The notes beneath the pieces are model-generated. The model ran no database searches, was not told where the DNA came from, and saw nothing but the letters and a program-made list of their open reading frames with translations. A program made the translations under genes and the position numbers. Shown here piece after piece: positions 50,073 through 58,406 of a stretch of 64,000 nt of DNA (within the stretch, counting starts at the first letter, position 1; the number at the start of each line of letters is the position of its first letter). The DNA comes from Bacteroidales bacterium (GTDB taxonomy: Bacteria; Bacteroidota; Bacteroidia; Bacteroidales; UBA932), in the NCBI GenBank assembly GCA_017437755.1, contig JAFRXI010000037.1, positions 1 to 64,000 of the forward strand, read 5' to 3'.

Positions 50073-50607
50073 CGCCCTGACTGGGATCGACCTCGACGCT
50101 GCGGCAGCGCTTCTTCCGCCCTGGAGGCTGGAGAAGGCGCTCCGGTATGTGAGGGAGTCCGACACCCGGCAGAGCATTGCGGCCTGGCTTCTCCTTCGGG
50201 AAGCCTGTCTCGGCCTGGGGCTTCCGGACGTGCCCGGGGTCGCTTTCGGGGAGCATGGAAAGCCGTTCTTCCCGGACCACCGGTCGCTCCACTTCAATCT
50301 CAGCCACTGCCCGGAGGCCGCCGCCTGCGCAGTCGCAGCTTCACCGGTGGGCATAGACATAGAGGCCGTCATGCCTCCGGACATGGATGTTATGAAGAGG
50401 GTGCTGAGCGGGGAAGAGATCCGCAGGGTACTCGCCTCACCGGACCCGGCGGTAGAGTTCACGCGGCTTTGGACGGTGAAGGAAAGCTACCTCAAACTCA
50501 CCGGCGAGGGCCTCACCGACGACCTGCCGGGACTGCTCGGCCGTGCGGAAGGCGTATGTTTCCGCTCCGTGGTCCGCGACCGCTACGTTTACACCGTGGC
50601 GGAGTGA
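50056..50607 (+). CDS. Sfp-type 4'-phosphopantetheinyl transferase
   Basis: From the ATG at 50056 (overlapping the NRPS stop by 17 bases) the protein is 183 residues. It carries the Sfp/AcpT-type signatures LHFNLSHCPEAAACAVA, VGIDIEAV (Mg-binding Asp and Glu) and FTRLWTVKESYLKLTGEGL, the W-x-x-K-E-x-x-x-K helix that completes the active site. The enzyme transfers phosphopantetheine from CoA to the conserved Ser of carrier domains, here presumably Ser958 and Ser1971 of the adjacent synthetase. A longer frame from 49990 would add 22 residues lying inside the NRPS 3' end without family character, so it is rejected. The gene converges with the sensor-phosphatase gene, overlapping it by 19 bases. 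Confidence 0.92.
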   Translation: MVLVNDALTGIDLDAAAALLPPWRLEKALRYVRESDTRQSIAAWLLLREACLGLGLPDVPGVAFGEHGKPFFPDHRSLHFNLSHCPEAAACAVAASPVGIDIEAVMPPDMDVMKRVLSGEEIRRVLASPDPAVEFTRLWTVKESYLKLTGEGLTDDLPGLLGRAEGVCFRSVVRDRYVYTVAE

Positions 50608-52649
50608 TTCCTGGTCATCGTGAGGATATTGTAACGGCCCGAGTACTCGTAGTTGATGGTATCCATCACCTTGCGGACGAGGAAAATGCCGAGCCCGCCC
50701 TTGCGGCGCTCGTGGCTGTTCCGCTTGAGGTCCGCTTCCGGTGCGGCCGTCGGGTCGAACGGTTTCCCTGTGTCCTTTATGATAAAGACGTATTTCTCCG
50801 GAGTCTTGCGGGCCGTCACCTCGACCGTGCCCCTGGAGCCCTCGGGATATGAGTAGAGTAAGCAGTTGGTCGCGACCTCCTCGACGGCGAGGTTGATATC
50901 CAGCTGTACCTTGCGGTCCATCCCGGCCCCGGCTGCGAATTCCTCGATGAATCCGCCCAGGCGGGCGATTTCCTTCCTGTCGTTCTCCAGGATGATGGTC
51001 TTTTCCAGGAGTACGGTCTCCTGCTGCGGGATGTAGCGGATTGCAAGGATGGTGAGGTCGTCACTCTGGGGGGCGCCCGAAACGAATCTGCCGACAGCCT
51101 CGCAGGTCTTTTCAGTAAGCACCTCGGGGTCGGTACTTCCGCACGCCTCCAGGGCCTCCTTCATCCTGTCCTCGCCAAAGAGGACCTGATTCCTGTCCAT
51201 CGCTTCCGTAACCCCGTCGGTGTATAGGAACAGGGTCCTCCCGGCCCTGATGGTGGTATCCTCCATAGTGTATGAATACTCGCGGAGGAAACCGAGAGGG
51301 GTGTTGGGCTTCACGGGGAGGAAACCGCACCTGCCATCCTCGACGATGGCGGGAGGGTTGTGCCCGGCGTTGCAGTAGCGGAGAGTACCGGTAGGAAGGT
51401 CCAGCACTCCGGCGAAGAAGGTTACGAACATATTCCGACCCCCCAGCTCCCTGATGCGGCTGTGCATGGAGGAGACTATGATACGCGGATTGCTCTCCCG
51501 GTCTCCCAGGGTTCGGAACATTATCCTCGACATTGCCATCAGCAGTGAAGCCGGCACTCCCTTGCCGCTGACATCGCCGATGCAGAAATAAAGCTTTTCG
51601 TCTCGGATGAAAAAGTCGTAGAAATCGCCGCCGATCTCCTTTGCCGGAACCATCTTGGCGAAGATCTTCACGTCCGGCCTGCCCGGAAACCTGGCGGGCA
51701 CCATGCCCATCTGGATGTCGTGGGCGATGTTCATCTCCTTCTCCATCAGGCGGCTCTCCGTCTCGGCCTTCTGCCGGGAGCGCTCGCCGCGGAGTATGCC
51801 GAAAAAGATAAACAGCATCAGGAGGACTATCATGAGGCCGATAAAGGCCGTGACTATGGCGTCACGGATGAAATCGGCATAAATAGTACGGTACGGGACT
51901 GATATTATCATCTCCGCGCCGCGGCTGCCGACAGCTCCGCGGTATATGAAATTGTGCCGTTCGTCCGGCATCCCCAAGGAGCCGTCACTCGAAAGGACCA
52001 CCTTTCCGTCGGCGTTGAGAAGGACGAATTCCGCATCGCTGTAAATACGCCTCTCGCCGATCTTCTGCTTCATCCAGTCGGAGGGAAAGTCGATAAGGAA
52101 CACTCCGGCGAGTTCGTCCTTCCCGTTGATGATCGGGTGGGAAAATGTGCAGACCGATATTCCATAGACCTTTGACATGTATGGGTCCGTCCAGACGTCA
52201 CGGCGTTGGTTCAATGGTATGTCGTACCATTCGGAGCCTTCAAAACCCTCCCTTGTTATGGTGAGATTCTTTATTTCGTCACCGTCCCTGATAAGGCCAA
52301 TGTCCTGACAATTGGGGTGGGTCTCGACATAGGACGGGAAGAAGACCAGGCCGCAGCCGCACATGTCGGGGTTGTCGGAGAGGATTCCCCTGGCGAGATT
52401 CACCACACCGCCCGTCCGGTCGATATCCACAAGATGCCTGACGGGGATGGACAGGTCGAACACGATCTGCCGGATGTCGTTCATCGCTTCGTTCAGGGAG
52501 GAGTTGACATACCCGAGCTCCAACTTTGCCAGGGTCTTGGAGTCGCGGCTCAGCCGCCGGAGGTCACGCGCCGAGTGGACGCAGGCTACAACAAACACCA
52601 GCAGCAGGGCCAGGACTATGCCCAGGACATTATATCCCTTTTTCTTCAT
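50589..52649 (-). CDS. Membrane sensor with SpoIIE/PP2C phosphatase and RsbW-like kinase domains
   Basis: The protein has 686 residues. A first membrane helix lies at 7-24. A periplasmic Cache-like sensor domain at 30-262 includes a WYDIPLNQRRDVWTDPYMSKV segment typical of dCache domains. A second helix spans about 267-290, followed by a short coiled linker. The SpoIIE-type PP2C phosphatase runs from about 320 to 530 with metal-binding Asp342 in GGDFYDFF, CIGDVSGKGVPASLL and the late APQSDDLTIL. A C-terminal GHKL ATPase of RsbW/SpoIIAB type spans 545-680: AVEEVATNCLLYSYP, IKDTGKPFDP and GGLGIFLVRKVMDTI. One protein thus carries both the phosphatase and the kinase activities of a partner switch. 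The STAS protein at the start of the NRPS operon is the obvious candidate substrate. Confidence 0.93.
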   Translation of the reverse strand: MKKKGYNVLGIVLALLLVFVVACVHSARDLRRLSRDSKTLAKLELGYVNSSLNEAMNDIRQIVFDLSIPVRHLVDIDRTGGVVNLARGILSDNPDMCGCGLVFFPSYVETHPNCQDIGLIRDGDEIKNLTITREGFEGSEWYDIPLNQRRDVWTDPYMSKVYGISVCTFSHPIINGKDELAGVFLIDFPSDWMKQKIGERRIYSDAEFVLLNADGKVVLSSDGSLGMPDERHNFIYRGAVGSRGAEMIISVPYRTIYADFIRDAIVTAFIGLMIVLLMLFIFFGILRGERSRQKAETESRLMEKEMNIAHDIQMGMVPARFPGRPDVKIFAKMVPAKEIGGDFYDFFIRDEKLYFCIGDVSGKGVPASLLMAMSRIMFRTLGDRESNPRIIVSSMHSRIRELGGRNMFVTFFAGVLDLPTGTLRYCNAGHNPPAIVEDGRCGFLPVKPNTPLGFLREYSYTMEDTTIRAGRTLFLYTDGVTEAMDRNQVLFGEDRMKEALEACGSTDPEVLTEKTCEAVGRFVSGAPQSDDLTILAIRYIPQQETVLLEKTIILENDRKEIARLGGFIEEFAAGAGMDRKVQLDINLAVEEVATNCLLYSYPEGSRGTVEVTARKTPEKYVFIIKDTGKPFDPTAAPEADLKRNSHERRKGGLGIFLVRKVMDTINYEYSGRYNILTMTRNHSATV

Positions 52650-52735
52650 CGACTAATTATAAACGATTTGCGAATATACTAAATCTTTTCGTTTTTATCC
52701 CGAACGCGGTCGCCTGAAACAAAAGAGTATGATTG

Positions 52736-52802
52736 CACGGTCGGGCCTGATTCGGGGGCAAATCGAGCCCGCCCGTGTCACGCCTGTCACGGTCGGGCCT
52801 GA
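52736..52802. repeat. Pair of 15-base direct repeats
   Basis: CACGGTCGGGCCTGA occurs at 52736-52750 and again at 52788-52802, exactly 52 bases apart, between the sensor-phosphatase start and tRNA-Ser. The bases between are GC-rich and contain two GTCAC words. No coding frame is evident. The meaning is unknown: binding sites, a duplicated element end, or residue of an insertion next to a tRNA. Confidence 0.5.
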
Positions 52803-52872
52803 AAACCCTTGAAATCGGTGCGGACCGTGCAGGGAGGGGGTTGTATGGAGGAGCGAAGCGCAGGTCGTATAT

Positions 52873-52927
52873 AAAAACAATCTCGCTCTCGAAGCGAAAG
52901 AAAGCAGCCGGTATTCGGCTGCTTTCT
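52873..52927 (-). terminator. Terminator downstream of tRNA-Ser
   Basis: On the minus strand, 12-base arms at 52916-52927 and 52899-52910 pair perfectly around a 5-base loop. The stem can be extended beyond an 8-base internal loop, because 52879-52890 is an inverted copy of 52936-52947 in the tRNA T-arm/acceptor 3' strand. A TTGTTTTTAT tract (T run at 52873-52877) ends it. The distal part therefore competes with correct tRNA folding until cleaved. Confidence 0.7.
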
Positions 52928-52931
52928 GAAG

Positions 52932-53019
52932 CGGAGAGAGCGAGATTCGAACTCGCGATACCCTTTTGGGGTACACACGCTTTCCAGGCGTGCCTCTTCA
53001 GCCACTCGAGCATCTCTCC
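52932..53019 (-). tRNA. tRNA-Ser (anticodon GGA)
   Basis: Read on the minus strand, 88 bases fold as a type II tRNA. Acceptor GGAGAGA pairs with TCTCTCC and a G discriminator. The anticodon arm is CACGC-CTGGAAA-GCGTG with anticodon GGA. The long variable arm is TACCC-CAAAA-GGGTA, and the T arm is GCGAG-TTCGAAT-CTCGC. The CCA end is not encoded. It decodes UCC and UCU Ser codons. The terminator at 52873-52927 follows immediately. Confidence 0.97.
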
Positions 53020-53205
53020 AAAGGGATTGCAAATATACGGATTTTTTTGAGATTCAATACTCTTTGGAAAAGATTTTTTGATTCTTGCTCCGTATCCACA
53101 GCAGTAATCCCGCAAAAAGTGGCAGGAAGAGGGGGCAAAAATGGGATCGAACCATCTTTTATAATGTTTCTTAAATAACAAATTGGTATTATATTGCGCG
53201 TGCTA

Positions 53206-53412
53206 CTTTCAATTTGAAAGCAGTTGTGTTCAAAATTTTGAGAATAGTTCCATTGAAATGTCTCTAAAGTGCCATTTATCAGATAAATTATGAAACAGGT
53301 GTGTTTGGAAATTAAAGAAAAAGTTGCAATCTTTGTTGGAAATTTCCTGACGTGAGTGTGGACTCTGTTCGGGGAAGTTTTTATTTAGAATGATACTTTA
53401 GTTCAATATTTA
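53206..53412 (+). promoter_or_regulatory. AT-rich control region of the second SusC/SusD operon with two palindromes
   Basis: The gene-free stretch from the tRNA to 53433 is AT-rich. It holds CTTTCAATTTGAAAG (53206-53220, arms of 7 around a central T) and the 12-base palindrome TCAAAATTTTGA (53230-53241), both candidate regulator sites. A TACTTTAG near 53394-53401 is one base off the -7 consensus. No clear -33 element or coding frame was seen. Confidence 0.4.
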
Positions 53413-53433
53413 TGTTTTAAACCCCATCAGCTT

Positions 53434-56400
53434 ATGAAAGAAGTTAAGCTATTTTTCGTGGTTTTGGCGCTTATGGCAGGTTTCACGGCTGCAGCCCAGA
53501 GTGTCAAGGTCACCGGAAAAGTCACCGACTCTTCCAACAATGAGCCGGTCTCTTTCGCTTCCATCCAGCTAAAGGGAACTATGACGGGTGGTTCGACCCT
53601 TGCCGACGGTACCTATACAATCACGGTTCCGTCCAACGGTGTCCTCATCTTCTCATCCATCGGTTACAAGAGCGTGGAAGTGAACGTGGCGGGAAAAGCC
53701 GTCCACAATGTTATTCTTGAACCTGATTCGCAGGTGCTGGACGAGACGATAGTCGTGGCCTTCGGTACGGCCACCAAGGAGTCCTTCACCGGATCCGCCA
53801 CCGTTGTGGATTCCAAGAAGCTGGAGAAGATCCAGACTGCGGATGTGACGAGGGCCATCGAAGGTTCCGTCGCGGGTGTCCAGATGACCACTTCATCCGG
53901 TACCCTCGGAAGCTCTCCCTCGATCATCATCCGTGGTATCGGCTCCATTTCCGCCGGCAGCAGCCCGCTTTATGTCGTTGACGGTGTTCCTTATCCCGGC
54001 GACATGAACAATATCAACCCTGCCGACATCGAGTCCGTGACGGTTCTCAAGGATGCCGCGTCCAATGCCCTTTATGGTGCCCGTGGCGCAAACGGTGTCA
54101 TCATGATAACCACCAAGAAGGCGAAGGCCGGTGAGGCTGTGGTGAATGTGGATGCAAAATGGGGTCTCAACACAAAGGCCCTCAAGCAGTACGACTTCAT
54201 CACCGATCCCGCCCTCTACTATGAGACCCATTACAACGCCCTCAAGGCTTACTACCGTGACAAGCAGGGCATGAGTGTCTATGACGCTTCCGCCCTCGCC
54301 GCGGAGAACGTGGCCGGAAGTCCCGACAACGGCGGTCTGGGTTACCTTGTTTATACCGTTCCCGAAGGAGAAGCCTTCATCGGAACCAACGGGAAGCTCA
54401 ACCCCAACGCCACCATGGGCCGCAAGATTACCGTGGACGGAACCGACTATTGGCTCCAGGGCGACGACTGGATGAAGGAGGCTTACCGCCAGTCCTTCCG
54501 TCAGGAGTACAACGTCAGCGTTTCCGGCACCACCGGCAAGGCTTCCGTCCTGGCTTCCTTCGGTTACCTCAACGACAACGGTATCATCGCGGGTGCTGAC
54601 ATGCAGCGCTACACCGCCCGTCTCAAGGCCGACTACCAGGCAAAGCCCTGGCTCAAGATAGGCGCCAACGCTTCATATTCCCATTATAGTTATAATAATG
54701 GTAACTCCGACGAAGGTTCGGCTGGTTCCACCGGCAACATCTTCAGTTTCGCTTCTTCCATAGCCCCGATTTATCCGGTCTATCTTCGTAACGGCGACGG
54801 AAGCATCATGATTGACAGCCACGGTTACAAGATGTATGACTTTGGTGACCTGACCAATTCCAAGGGTGCCGCCGTCCTCTCACGTCCTGCCTCCGCATCT
54901 TCCAACGCCCTCCAGCTTGCCATCATTGACAGGAACAACTCCGAGGGTAACGCCTTCAACGGTACAGGCTACACCGAGATTTCTTTCCTCAAGGACTTCA
55001 AGTTCACCTTCAACGTGGGTGTGGGTCTGGACGAGACCAGGGGTACTTTCATGAACAACCCTTACTACGGACAGTATACCACCAACGGCGGTCTCCTGTC
55101 CAAGTCGCACGGCAGGATTTTCTACCTCAACCTCCAGCAGCTCCTCTCCTGGCAGAGGACCTTCGACGGCGTGCATCACGTCAGCGCCATGCTCGGACAT
55201 GAGTGGTACGATTCCAAGTCATACTCCCTTTCCGCTTACAAGACCAACCTCTTCTCGATAGACAACCTTGAACTCAACGGCGTGGCCATCGATGGAAAGA
55301 GCTCTGCCTCTTCCCAGAGCGAGTACAACAACGAGGGTTACTTCTTCCGCGGATTGTATGACTATGACAATAGGATATTCGCAAGCGTGTCATACCGCCG
55401 CGACGCTTCTTCGCGTTTCAGCCCTTCCAAGCGCTGGGGTAACTTCTGGTCCCTGGGTGCCGGCTGGCTCATCAACAAGGAAAGCTGGTTCAACGCACCA
55501 TGGGTTGACATGCTCAAGCTCAAGGCTTCAATCGGAAGCCAGGGTAACGACAACATCGGTTCCTACCGTTATACGGATACCTTTGTGATTTCCAACAACA
55601 ACAACGCGGTTTCCGTTGCATTTGGCAGCAAGGGTAACGAGAACATCACCTGGGAGACCAATACCAACTTCAATACCGGTGTGGACTTCGAGCTCTTCGA
55701 CGGCAGGCTGGGCGGCGGATTCGAGTATTTCTACCGCAAGACCTCCGACATGCTGTTCTTCTTCACCGTACCTGCATCGCTCGGTTACAGCGGATACTAC
55801 GACAACGTCGGTGACATGCGCAACAGAGGTCTGGAACTTGTCCTCAACGGCCAGATAATCCGCACCAAGGATCTGGTATGGGATGCGTACTTCAACATCA
55901 CCCACTATACCAACAAGATCCTGCGTATCCCCGAGGGGCGCAAGAACCGTTATATTGAAGGACACGGCGGATACGCCTCGGGCAACAAGTTCGTGGGTGA
56001 GGGTCTGCCTTATAACACGTTCTTCCTTGCCAAGTATGCGGGAGTGGACCACTCAACCGGTCTTCCTCTCTGGTACAAGGATGAGCACAAGCTCGACGAC
56101 AACGGCGATGAGGTCCTTGACGAGCACAACGAACCCGTCATTACCGGGAGGACCACCACCAGCGACTACTCCGAGTCCACGCAGTATCTATGCGACGACC
56201 CTACGCCCAAGGCATACGGCGGATTCGGAACTTCCCTGTACTGGAAGGGATTCGACCTTTCAGTATCCTTCACCTATTCGCTGGGCGGCCTCGTCTATGA
56301 CTCCGGCTACGCCGCCCTCGTTGCCCCTCCGGGCGGCTCCATTGGTTTCAACTTCCACAAGGATGTCCTCAAGGCATGGACTCCGGAGAATCCTGAATCC

Positions 56401-56694
56401 GATTTCCCGAGGTTCCAGTATCTGGACCAGAACATAAACGGCGCTTCGGACCGCTTCCTGGTCCCCGCCAGCTACCTGAACTTCCAGAACGCCCAGATTG
56501 GATATACCATTCCCCAGAGGCTTACCGCCAAGGCACACATCAGCAGGCTGAGGGTGTTCCTGACCTGTGACAACATCATCTACTGGTCATACAGGAACGG
56601 CCTTGATTCCCGCTATAGTTTCTCCGGAAGTTCCAACGACTCGGTCAATTCTCCGGTCAGGGTCCTCTCCGGCGGTATCAACATTACATTCTAA
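53434..56694 (+). CDS. SusC/RagA-type TonB-dependent transporter (second system)
   Basis: The protein (1086 residues) starts with a signal peptide ending AAAQ. A carboxypeptidase-regulatory-like domain follows (VTGKVTDSSNNEPVSFASIQLKGT), then the TonB-box/hinge stretch VLDETIVVAFGTATKESFTGSATVV. The plug contains VAGVQMTTSSGTLGSSPSIIIRG and DIESVTVLKDAASNALYGARGANG. The barrel ends SGGINITF. The wording AFGTATKESFTGSA is the RagA-like subgroup in my experience of the family, which includes peptide transporters, whereas the first SusC in this window has the glycan-type VMIGYGSSRRKDLSGA. It leads an operon with SusD, a large lipoprotein and a subtilisin-like protease, which fits uptake of protein fragments. 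The SusD start is 16 bases downstream. Confidence 0.95.
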   Translation: MKEVKLFFVVLALMAGFTAAAQSVKVTGKVTDSSNNEPVSFASIQLKGTMTGGSTLADGTYTITVPSNGVLIFSSIGYKSVEVNVAGKAVHNVILEPDSQVLDETIVVAFGTATKESFTGSATVVDSKKLEKIQTADVTRAIEGSVAGVQMTTSSGTLGSSPSIIIRGIGSISAGSSPLYVVDGVPYPGDMNNINPADIESVTVLKDAASNALYGARGANGVIMITTKKAKAGEAVVNVDAKWGLNTKALKQYDFITDPALYYETHYNALKAYYRDKQGMSVYDASALAAENVAGSPDNGGLGYLVYTVPEGEAFIGTNGKLNPNATMGRKITVDGTDYWLQGDDWMKEAYRQSFRQEYNVSVSGTTGKASVLASFGYLNDNGIIAGADMQRYTARLKADYQAKPWLKIGANASYSHYSYNNGNSDEGSAGSTGNIFSFASSIAPIYPVYLRNGDGSIMIDSHGYKMYDFGDLTNSKGAAVLSRPASASSNALQLAIIDRNNSEGNAFNGTGYTEISFLKDFKFTFNVGVGLDETRGTFMNNPYYGQYTTNGGLLSKSHGRIFYLNLQQLLSWQRTFDGVHHVSAMLGHEWYDSKSYSLSAYKTNLFSIDNLELNGVAIDGKSSASSQSEYNNEGYFFRGLYDYDNRIFASVSYRRDASSRFSPSKRWGNFWSLGAGWLINKESWFNAPWVDMLKLKASIGSQGNDNIGSYRYTDTFVISNNNNAVSVAFGSKGNENITWETNTNFNTGVDFELFDGRLGGGFEYFYRKTSDMLFFFTVPASLGYSGYYDNVGDMRNRGLELVLNGQIIRTKDLVWDAYFNITHYTNKILRIPEGRKNRYIEGHGGYASGNKFVGEGLPYNTFFLAKYAGVDHSTGLPLWYKDEHKLDDNGDEVLDEHNEPVITGRTTTSDYSESTQYLCDDPTPKAYGGFGTSLYWKGFDLSVSFTYSLGGLVYDSGYAALVAPPGGSIGFNFHKDVLKAWTPENPESDFPRFQYLDQNINGASDRFLVPASYLNFQNAQIGYTIPQRLTAKAHISRLRVFLTCDNIIYWSYRNGLDSRYSFSGSSNDSVNSPVRVLSGGINITF

Positions 56695-56710
56695 ATTAGG
56701 AGGAAAGATC

Positions 56711-58390
56711 ATGAAAAACATAATTAAAGCCTTTGTAATCGCCTCCGCAGCCATCCTCTTCGCAGGGTGTATCAAGGAAACATTCCCTCAGGGCAGCACT
56801 CAGACTGCCGCACAGGTGGCATCGTCAACGGACGCCATGATCAACGGTATGTCCTATCCGATGATGGCTTCCGGATTCCTCGGGTATTTGGAGAATTACG
56901 ACGACCATACCGACTTCGGACTTCCCGGTGTCCACTTCCGTACCGAGCTCATGCTCGAGGACCTTGTCACCGCGGGACCGAACCCTTATTACAACAGGGC
57001 TTATGCCTACGCGTTGAACCAGGCCCAGGGAGAGACGTATATCTATTGCTCCTATTTCTGGGATGCATACTATACTTTCATCAAGAGTGCGAACGACATC
57101 ATCAATGTCATCGATCCCGAGACTGCCGATGAATCGGCGATCCTGAACCTTGGCAAGGCCTATGTCCAGAGGGCGATGTGCTACCTTGACCTCGCCCGCC
57201 TCTTCGAGCCCAAGGAGAACAAGTATACCGACGTATCATCGGTACTCGGTCTTACCGTTCCCATCGTGACTGAGAAGACCACTGAGCAGGAGGCCATGAA
57301 CAATCCGCGTGCAAAGCGCGAGGATATGTACGAGTTCATCCTCCAGGATCTTGACAAGGCCGAGGAGTACTTCGGCGAGACCAAGATGATAACCTATCTC
57401 CAGCCTTCCCTCGCCGCCGCTTACGGCCTCAAGGCCAGGGCATACCTGGAGATGGGATACTGGAAGGAGGGAGGCGATAAAGAGATGTTTGCAAAGGCCT
57501 ACGAGTACGCAGACCTTGCCATTACCGCCAGCGGCAAGACCCCTCTGACCCAGGCCCAGTGGGAGGATCCCGCCAACGGCTTCAACAACGGTGCCGCCAA
57601 CAATGCATGGATCTGGGGCCTCTCCCTCTCGTCGGAGAACCAGGAGAACATCATCACCTTCACCGCACATATGTCGCCCGAGGCCACCTGGGGCTATTGC
57701 GGCCTTTCCCAGATGTCCATTGCCAAGCGTCTGTATGAAAAGATTCCTGACAGTGACTTCCGCAAGCATTCCTACATGGATCCGGAGTACATTGCCGACC
57801 CTGACAATTTCACAAAGTGGCAGTACAAGTGGGCTGTAAATGCAGAGCAGCTGCATACCCTCCAGGTTGGAAAGACGGGAGAATGCTTTGCCCTCATTCC
57901 TTATCAGGCCATCAAGTTCCGTCCTGCACAGGGTGAGTGCTCCGACTTCTCCGTGGGCAACTGCGCCGACCATCCCATCATGAGGGTTGAGGAGATGTGG
58001 TTCATCAAGATGGAGGCCCTTGCCGGACAAGGCAAGATCTCCGATGCATGCGCCCTCCTCAATGAATTCATGGAGAACAGGATCACCGACAAGAGCTACT
58101 CCTGCTCGGTTTCTTCACAGAAGGCCTTCATCAATGAGATGATGCTCCAGAAGAGGATAGAGTTCTGGGGAGAGGGAATCCTGTTCTATGACTACAAGAG
58201 GCTGGACATGGGTATCACCCAGGGATATGAAGGTACCAACCAGGCACCTGTGTACTGCTTCAATACGGACGGTCGTTCTCCTCAGTGGAACATAGTCATC
58301 ACCCGTGGAGAATTCCAGTCCAACAAGGGAATTACCACGGCCACCAACAATCCGGACCCTTCGGATAAAGTTACTCAATGGTCCAACTAA
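56711..58390 (+). CDS. SusD/RagB-type surface nutrient-binding lipoprotein (second system)
   Basis: The ATG at 56711 follows a good ribosome-binding sequence (AGGAGGAAAG) and gives 559 residues with a lipobox (ILFAGCIKE). A longer open frame from 56567 lies inside the SusC gene and lacks a signal peptide, so it is rejected. SusD features include the helical N-terminus, AILNLGKAYVQRAMCYLDLARLF, and PSLAAAYGLKARAYLEMGYW. The C-terminal signature is FINEMMLQKRIEFWGEGILFYDYKRLDMGI. It should form the lid on the adjacent SusC barrel. Its ligand is unspecified, but the downstream protease suggests peptides. It ends with a short polar tail (NPDPSDKVTQWSN). Confidence 0.93.
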   Translation: MKNIIKAFVIASAAILFAGCIKETFPQGSTQTAAQVASSTDAMINGMSYPMMASGFLGYLENYDDHTDFGLPGVHFRTELMLEDLVTAGPNPYYNRAYAYALNQAQGETYIYCSYFWDAYYTFIKSANDIINVIDPETADESAILNLGKAYVQRAMCYLDLARLFEPKENKYTDVSSVLGLTVPIVTEKTTEQEAMNNPRAKREDMYEFILQDLDKAEEYFGETKMITYLQPSLAAAYGLKARAYLEMGYWKEGGDKEMFAKAYEYADLAITASGKTPLTQAQWEDPANGFNNGAANNAWIWGLSLSSENQENIITFTAHMSPEATWGYCGLSQMSIAKRLYEKIPDSDFRKHSYMDPEYIADPDNFTKWQYKWAVNAEQLHTLQVGKTGECFALIPYQAIKFRPAQGECSDFSVGNCADHPIMRVEEMWFIKMEALAGQGKISDACALLNEFMENRITDKSYSCSVSSQKAFINEMMLQKRIEFWGEGILFYDYKRLDMGITQGYEGTNQAPVYCFNTDGRSPQWNIVITRGEFQSNKGITTATNNPDPSDKVTQWSN

Positions 58391-58406
58391 TTAAACGCCA
58401 AGAATC

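Noticed and set aside
52736-53019. Integrated mobile element at tRNA-Ser
   Set aside because: No integrase, transposase or matching direct attachment repeat of the tRNA end was found in the window.
56567-56710. Longer start for the second SusD gene
   Set aside because: Residues before 56711 have no signal peptide and are out-of-frame SusC sequence; a strong ribosome-binding site precedes 56711.
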